A stretch of DNA of 64,000 bases from the NCBI GenBank assembly GCA_004376295.1, contig SOJZ01000029.1, forward strand, positions 1 through 64,000, given 5' to 3'. Origin of the DNA: Candidatus Bathyarchaeota archaeon (lineage in GTDB: Archaea > Thermoproteota > Bathyarchaeia > Bathyarchaeales > Bathyarchaeaceae). The notes under the pieces were generated by a model, which was given only the letters and a program-made list of their open reading frames with translations, searched no databases and was not told the origin of the DNA. The position numbers were made by a program, and so were the translations under genes. Positions 59,689-64,000 of the stretch are shown one piece after another (position 1 is the first letter of the stretch; each line of letters begins with the position of its first letter).

Positions 59689-59910
59689 ATGCACATACTT
59701 AAAAACCTATGTGAAGTACTCAGCGGACTGAAGCGAGGAAAACTAGCCCCGAAATTATGTCCCAAATGTGGTAGCTCCAAACTCCGAGTCTCCAGCGGTT
59801 TTGACACGTATCCTCGGATGTTTGGAATAACACCCGTGGAATACGTCTGTGAGAACTGCAGCTACAGAGGCCCTATAGCAATGGAAATAGAAGAAGAGGA
59901 ACCCCACTAA
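59689..59910 (+). CDS. Zinc-ribbon protein, 73 aa
   Basis: The protein has two Cys pairs (LCPKCGSSKLRVSS and YVCENCSYRGP) forming a zinc ribbon, like many archaeal transcription- or translation-associated ribbons, and an acidic C-terminal tail. It follows eIF1 on the same strand. Its TAA overlaps the end of the convergent TFB gene by four bases. Confidence 0.75.
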   Translation: MHILKNLCEVLSGLKRGKLAPKLCPKCGSSKLRVSSGFDTYPRMFGITPVEYVCENCSYRGPIAMEIEEEEPH

Positions 59911-60842
59911 TCGGGTATTTCGAGTTCCAGCTGCCTCTTAAGACTTTTGTAACGATTTCTGACAGTAACCTCAGTTACACCTGCAGCTTCGGCAATATCC
60001 TTTTGCGTCTTCTTCTCGTTAGTTTGTAGGCAAGCAATGTAAAGGGAGGCAGCTGCGAGTCCCATAGGGTCTTTGCCAGATGACACGCGTTGAGTTTTTG
60101 CGTCACGCAGAATTTTGATGGCAATGCCCTGAGTTGGACCGCTGATTCCAGTTCTTTCCGCAATCTTAGAGATGTAAGTAAGGGGGTCAGCAATCGGCAT
60201 GCGCATGTCCAGTTCACGAAGCAGAAGTCGGTAGCATCGAGCAACATCCTTCTTGTTAACAAGACTAGTCTCCGCTATATCACGAATGGTTCTTGGGGTT
60301 TTGGTGCTTCTGCAAGCAGCGTAAAGAGCAGCAGCAGCTATAGCTGCGATAGACCTCCCACGCACCAAGCCCCTGTCAAGCGCCTTTCGATAAATAACTG
60401 CGGCTTTTTCTTTAACAGGCCCAGGAATATGGGCTTTATCACAGAGGCGGTCAAGCTCTGCCATGGCCTGAGCGAGGTTTCGATCCACAGAGGAGTGGAC
60501 CCGTGATCGTATCTGCCATTTTCGCAATCGCCACATCTGGAGGCGTGTGGAGAGTGGAAGTTTACGTCCAAAAGCGTCTCGATCCACGCGGCCTATGGCG
60601 GTGGATAAGCCCTTGTCATGAACGGAATAGGATGTAGGAATCCCCACACGGCTTCTGGACGCTTTCTCTTCCTGCGTGAAGGCTCGCCACTCTGGACCCT
60701 TGTCCATCATTTGATCATGGAGAACAAGTCCGCAATTTCCGCAAACAGTCTCACCGGTGTCATAATCGTGGATAAGATTCGCGCTCCCGCACTCGGGGCA
60801 CTTGTCTGTGGACCGAAGCGTTCTTTCGTTTTTTTTGCTCAC
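59907..60842 (-). CDS. tfb: Transcription initiation factor IIB (TFB)
   Basis: TFB bridges TBP-DNA and RNA polymerase. Parts in order: a zinc ribbon (CPECGSANL...CGNCGLV), the B-reader/linker (DKGPEWRAFTQEE), and two cyclin repeats with a C-terminal helix-turn-helix (KKTQKDIAEAAGVTEVTVRN). I choose the GTG at 60842, which follows GGAGG; the longer frame to 60884 ignores this site. The length of 311 is normal. A strong BRE/TATA element lies upstream. It is convergent with the eIF1 unit. Confidence 0.96.
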   Translation of the reverse strand: MSKKNERTLRSTDKCPECGSANLIHDYDTGETVCGNCGLVLHDQMMDKGPEWRAFTQEEKASRSRVGIPTSYSVHDKGLSTAIGRVDRDAFGRKLPLSTRLQMWRLRKWQIRSRVHSSVDRNLAQAMAELDRLCDKAHIPGPVKEKAAVIYRKALDRGLVRGRSIAAIAAAALYAACRSTKTPRTIRDIAETSLVNKKDVARCYRLLLRELDMRMPIADPLTYISKIAERTGISGPTQGIAIKILRDAKTQRVSSGKDPMGLAAASLYIACLQTNEKKTQKDIAEAAGVTEVTVRNRYKSLKRQLELEIPD

Positions 60843-60957
60843 GTTTCCCTCCTCGATGGAGTGTCGTGGCGACAAAACCGTCATAATTGGTGGTTCTTCA
60901 TAGTTTCAGAGTCAGAAACCGTCCATCTGGCCCGTCGTGTTTATCTCCAGCAAATGT

Positions 60958-60977
60958 CTTAATATATAAACCTTTCG
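60958..60977 (-). promoter_or_regulatory. BRE/TATA promoter of tfb
   Basis: On the minus strand CGAAAGGTTTATATATTAAG combines a BRE-like CGAAA with TTTATATA. It lies about 116-135 bp before the GTG, implying a leader of roughly 90 nt. The remaining gap between tfb and the gene at 61181 shows nothing else. Confidence 0.6.
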
Positions 60978-61180
60978 ATTTTCAGATACAGTTAACTTAT
61001 TTGGAATAAAAATACAGATTTCAAGCCATGCGAGAAACCAACTATCTCCAGCTTCTAAATCCCTACTTCTTGAAACACACTTTCCATAGCCATTCCTCAA
61101 TAAGTTGACAGTATCCGTTTTCAATGTTACAGCGACATCAGTTTATTTAATAGAACACCAATTACTATTGCGTTTTAAAT

Positions 61181-62332
61181 GTGATACTGTTCAAAACCTC
61201 GAATGGAGAAAGAGATTTGACAAGGCTGCCAGAGAAAATTCGCAGTATCTTAGAGAAACTTGTTCAAAAATTGAGAGAACAAGAAACGGTTTCAGGGATT
61301 GGTCTGTTTGGAAGCTGGAGTCGTGGCGACGCCGATCCAAGTAGCGACGTAGACCTGTTAATCATAGATGAACGGAACTTTAACTATGAGTATGTAGACC
61401 GTCTCGAACCTGATGGTTTGCTTATTGACTTGAACTACATCCCCAAGAAATGGATTACAGGTCCAGTTCCACCAGAAATTGATCAAAGACTCCATGAACT
61501 ATACATTTTGTACGATCGAGATTGGTCGTTGGCGAACGCTAAGCAGTGGATGTCCAAAGCGTATCGAAAGCCTGAACGTGTCGACGTTCGAACCGAGACA
61601 TATGTCGTAGAATCGGACATATACTTGAGCAGAGCCACCTCAGCTCACGCTAGGGGAGATTTTCAAAGTGCTTGTATATTCGCAGGCATAGGAGTGGAAT
61701 TCATGCTAAAAACCTTAATAGAACTCAATTTGTTATCCATCTCAAACAGCCGCTTCATCAGAGCCCTTGAAGAATCAGCAGAAAAATTGGAAATGCCCAA
61801 ATTCTTTAATGATTACCTTACTACAGCACGTTTATCCAAGCTGAATCATTGTGACGTTGAGAAAAAAATCGGTTTGCTCAAAGATACTTGGAGTGATGTC
61901 ACAATTTTCATGAGGGAACATGCCTCTACACTTGATTCTTTACACTTTACGGTCAAAACTATGTTAGGATACTACGGAAAGCGCAGTTTCTTAAAAGGCA
62001 TGGTTGCTCGGTCATGTGCTCTTCTTGACGAAGGAATGTACGTTGAAGCATCCCACTACGTGCTTCACGCTCTTGTTGGCATGCTTGAAAATTACGCTTG
62101 GCTAACATCTGCCGACGAGGGAATTAAGCTTGATTACACAGCTCTTCTCCGCTCGCTGAGAGGCTCAAAAGAAACGATGGGAGTCTATAAAAACGCCGTT
62201 GAAGCCTTTAATGTAAATGATGTAGATCGCAAAGAAGCAGACAAAACTATAAGATTAGCTAAAGAAACAATACTCAATGTTCGCCGACAAAGGAAAGATT
62301 TGATCAATAGGTTCATCGACTCATCGGCTTAG
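61181..62332 (+). CDS. MNT-type nucleotidyltransferase with HEPN-like helical domain
   Basis: The N-terminal 110 residues carry the minimal nucleotidyltransferase signature GLFGSWSRGDADPSSDVDLL (GSx10DxD) and a second acidic strand (LLIDLNYIP). The following 270 residues are all-helical with two HEPN-like repeats (DIYLSRATSAHARGDFQSAC and GMVARSCALLDEGMYVEASH). Separate MNT and HEPN proteins form toxin-antitoxin pairs in which the antitoxin modifies the toxin; here they are one chain, which could be self-inhibited or an unrelated transferase. The start is probably this ATG, although no clear ribosome-binding site is seen. Confidence 0.7.
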   Translation: MILFKTSNGERDLTRLPEKIRSILEKLVQKLREQETVSGIGLFGSWSRGDADPSSDVDLLIIDERNFNYEYVDRLEPDGLLIDLNYIPKKWITGPVPPEIDQRLHELYILYDRDWSLANAKQWMSKAYRKPERVDVRTETYVVESDIYLSRATSAHARGDFQSACIFAGIGVEFMLKTLIELNLLSISNSRFIRALEESAEKLEMPKFFNDYLTTARLSKLNHCDVEKKIGLLKDTWSDVTIFMREHASTLDSLHFTVKTMLGYYGKRSFLKGMVARSCALLDEGMYVEASHYVLHALVGMLENYAWLTSADEGIKLDYTALLRSLRGSKETMGVYKNAVEAFNVNDVDRKEADKTIRLAKETILNVRRQRKDLINRFIDSSA

Positions 62333-62421
62333 CTTTGCAACATCGGTTGATTATGCTTGACAGGGAACAATAAGAAACTTATAGAAGCGGAAACTACTTT
62401 TTAGACAGCCCGGAAAACAGA

Positions 62422-62524
62422 AGCCCGGTGGAGGATAGAAGAATTTCTTTCCGCCGAATGTAGTGGCCAAGCATGGCGGGCTCTGGACCCGCTGACGAGA
62501 GTTCGAATCTCTCCCGGGCTACCA
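62422..62524 (+). tRNA. tRNA-Gln (anticodon CUG) with D-arm intron and encoded CCA
   Basis: Acceptor AGCCCGG/CCGGGCT, discriminator A and CCA encoded (62522-62524). Anticodon stem GCGGG/CCCGC with loop CTCTGGA, anticodon CTG at 62483-62485; T arm GAGAGTTCGAATCTCTC. A 27-nt intron (62432-62458) splits the D stem after position 10. The bulge-helix-bulge has central helix CGGT with GCCG, 3-nt bulges GGA and AAT, and exon ends TGG + TGTAG, at the same site as in the UUG gene. A second AGCCCGG lies 15 bp upstream (62407-62413). Confidence 0.88.
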
Positions 62525-62670
62525 CGAACTCTAGTAAGGCGCCGTTCGAACTCCCGTCTTGAATTGCGTGAAGTAAATAATCTTATCAAACCATTAAGCA
62601 ATACCTTATAGCCTAACTTAGACAAAGTGGTCATCAAGGTAGTGCACGAGTAGACGATAGGAGCAACAAG

Positions 62671-62922
62671 ATGAAACTCAAAGATTTAACCGAAATAGAA
62701 AAGAAAACTTACGAGTTTATAAAAAAGGTTGGAGAAATTCAGCCAAAGAACATGCCTGATCGCAGAATGGTGGGAGCAGTCATCAACCTAAAGAACAAGA
62801 GACTAGTAGAAATTTACAAGAAGTACACGAGCAGATATCGCAGGAAGAAGAGGAAATTTGTAAAGGTGAAAGAACCTAAAGAACCCCAAACAAAACCCTT
62901 CCAAACGTCTACACCCCCCTAG
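62671..62922 (+). CDS. Small winged-helix-like protein (paralogue of 48106)
   Basis: The 83-residue basic protein has LTEIEKKTYEFIKKVGEIQP, then MVGAVINLKNKRLVEIYKKY and a KKRKFVKV tail, closely related to the protein at 48106. It is probably a DNA-binding regulator. The ATG follows AGGAGCAACAAG. The stop codon TAG lies inside an inverted repeat of C and G runs. Confidence 0.65.
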   Translation: MKLKDLTEIEKKTYEFIKKVGEIQPKNMPDRRMVGAVINLKNKRLVEIYKKYTSRYRRKKRKFVKVKEPKEPQTKPFQTSTPP

Positions 62923-62951
62923 GTAGGGGGGTCATAAGAGAGAGATAATCT
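62914..62951 (+). promoter_or_regulatory. GGGGGG-TC-ATAAGAGAGA element (copy C) with inverted repeat
   Basis: CCCCCCTA and TAGGGGGG form an 8-bp inverted repeat over the stop codon, followed by TCATAAGAGAGA. The latter half matches the shared elements upstream of gap and the GNAT gene (TAGGGGGGTC...ATAAGAGAGA). Here it could act as a terminator of the winged-helix gene or as an upstream site for the next gene. Confidence 0.45.
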
Positions 62952-63117
62952 TCCAAAACTTGAACTGAAACACAAACACGGCCAAAAACACCATTATGAA
63001 CGAGGCCTATAACCTTTTTATCTAACCCTTTTAACATCAGTTTTTGAACAAAAAAACTATGATCCTTTAGACCATTTGGATAGTTTGCTCTAAAATTATG
63101 TTCATGTATACGCGGCA

Positions 63118-63132
63118 TTTATAATATATAAG
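63118..63132 (+). promoter_or_regulatory. TATA box for the right-edge gene
   Basis: TTTATAATATATAAG lies about 40 bp upstream of the GTG at 63171, a fitting archaeal promoter position. Confidence 0.5.
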
Positions 63133-63170
63133 AAAACCCAACAAATGTATATCAAATCTCGGTGAAAAAC

Positions 63171-64000
63171 GTGGCTCAACAAGTAAAAAGGTTTGTCCTT
63201 CCCTTCGCTGTTCCTGCAAGGGATCGTGAGAAAGCCTTTACGAAAAGGATGGAAATGGCGGCTGTCCTTTGTTTGGCTGAAATGGATAGGAAGAAAGGTG
63301 CAGGTTTCATTTTTAGAAGAAAGAAGCCCGAGGAGCTAGTTTTCATTGCTGAGACTTGTTATCCCACGTGGTTGGCTCCTTGGAAAGGAAGAAGCTTGTT
63401 GTTTGATGGAATGGGTGCTATGACATACACGCTGCCATATGATGTGTTGCCCGACGCAAAAGTGTTTGTCAACAATGCCCAAGGTAGCACAGTGACACGT
63501 GAAGCGTATTCCGCGTTTCTCTCTGACAATCTTAACTACTTTCAAGGCTTCACGAGTACGGAAGAAGAGATAATAGAAGGCCTCATCACAAGCCCAGACC
63601 TCATCCAAGACTTCGTCGCCTATCTTCCAGAAGCTAAGGCGATTAAGAAGCCTATAATTGATAAGGCTCTTTTGTCCCCTGTCATTGACGAATTTGCGCT
63701 TTCATCTTTCATCCAAGATTTCATTAATCTTCGAGCCACATTGAAGGAAGACATAAAAAACCTACTTGAAAGTATGAAAATATTAAGCACCACTACAAAA
63801 ATGCACATAGAAGCTAATCATGAAAAAGTTGGAGAAATTCAGAAGAAATTCGATGGGAAAATCGCCCTCCTCAAACCCTCCATAATGTGGAAGATACGCC
63901 AAAATCAAAAAAAACACGATCGCCAAATCACGAGAGTCTCTAAGAAATTCGAACATCAACTCCATCGCCTTTACCACGAACGCGTTAAACTTGAAAAAAC
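63171..64000 (+). CDS. Unknown protein, runs off the right edge
   Basis: An uninterrupted frame of 276 codons starts at GTG after GGTGA and continues past the window. The N-terminal 110 residues look like a globular alpha/beta domain (RFVLPFAVPARDREKAF, ELVFIAETCYPTWLAPWKGR). From about residue 190 it becomes a long, charged coiled coil (ATLKEDIKNLLESMKILSTT, then many K/E/Q/H residues). I do not recognise the family. The coiled coil suggests a structural or adaptor protein. A TATA box at 63118 supports this start. Confidence 0.65.
   Translation, partial: MAQQVKRFVLPFAVPARDREKAFTKRMEMAAVLCLAEMDRKKGAGFIFRRKKPEELVFIAETCYPTWLAPWKGRSLLFDGMGAMTYTLPYDVLPDAKVFVNNAQGSTVTREAYSAFLSDNLNYFQGFTSTEEEIIEGLITSPDLIQDFVAYLPEAKAIKKPIIDKALLSPVIDEFALSSFIQDFINLRATLKEDIKNLLESMKILSTTTKMHIEANHEKVGEIQKKFDGKIALLKPSIMWKIRQNQKKHDRQITRVSKKFEHQLHRLYHERVKLEK

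Overview
The window looks archaeal, most likely from an anaerobic TACK-type lineage such as Bathyarchaeia; the lineage is inference from gene content. Visible support is a TFB (transcription factor IIB), an eIF1/SUI1 protein, FEN1 with a PCNA-binding tail, an archaeal-type HMG-CoA synthase, a membrane pyrophosphatase, two tRNA-Gln genes with bulge-helix-bulge introns, many TTG/GTG starts, Shine-Dalgarno motifs and BRE/TATA-type promoters.

Layout. 1-3.0 kb: a broken DUF3788-like gene split by a 2.73-kb segment that carries an HtrA-like protease and an unknown gene. 3.1-8.5 kb: hypE, then a polyferredoxin / HdrA-MvhD fusion / lipoate ligase operon. 8.6-15.8 kb: H+-pyrophosphatase with a decayed copy of its own 3' end, a Ca2+-type P-ATPase, and a family-B DNA polymerase with no visible exonuclease motifs. 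17.0-19.2 kb: divergent radical-SAM genes resembling lipoyl synthase LipS2 and LipS1. 20.3-35.7 kb: the core redox island, with a GcvH-like lipoyl carrier, Flx-like NAD(P)H-oxidising subunits, two MvhD proteins, a fused and a split HdrA pair, an FrhB-like F420 subunit, a single-cysteine flavin disulfide reductase, a second GcvH-like carrier, HdrB and HdrC. 36-45.6 kb: transporters, an SPFH protein, bacterial-type GAPDH, tRNA-Gln(UUG), and a GT4 / alpha-barrel / CBS / GH130 glycan cluster. 45.6-50.7 kb: an AT-rich accessory stretch of tiny zinc-binding genes, gene fragments and TGCATGCA palindromes. 50.8-64 kb: GNAT, FEN1, TRAM-OB-TRAM, MscS, DUF35-HMG-CoA synthase with a thiolase-like partner, eIF1, TFB, a nucleotidyltransferase with a helical tail, tRNA-Gln(CUG), and a gene running off the right edge.

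How the parts may work together (inference): electron entry modules for NAD(P)H (Flx-like) and F420H2 (FrhB-like) feed HdrA flavoproteins, while HdrB/HdrC provide a disulfide-reducing site. Lipoyl synthases, a lipoate ligase and two GcvH-like carriers are interleaved with these genes, and no other glycine-cleavage genes are visible here. This suggests that lipoyl-protein disulfides, rather than (or besides) CoM-S-S-CoB, are substrates or carriers of an Hdr complex. It resembles the sHdr-LbpA sulfur-oxidation logic known in bacteria but with methanogen-like HdrA/MvhD/Flx/FrhB parts.

The most striking non-genic signal is a family of TGCATGCA palindromes, often inside longer alternating purine-pyrimidine tracts. 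They lie almost only between genes, often just after a stop codon, and often beside gene fragments.
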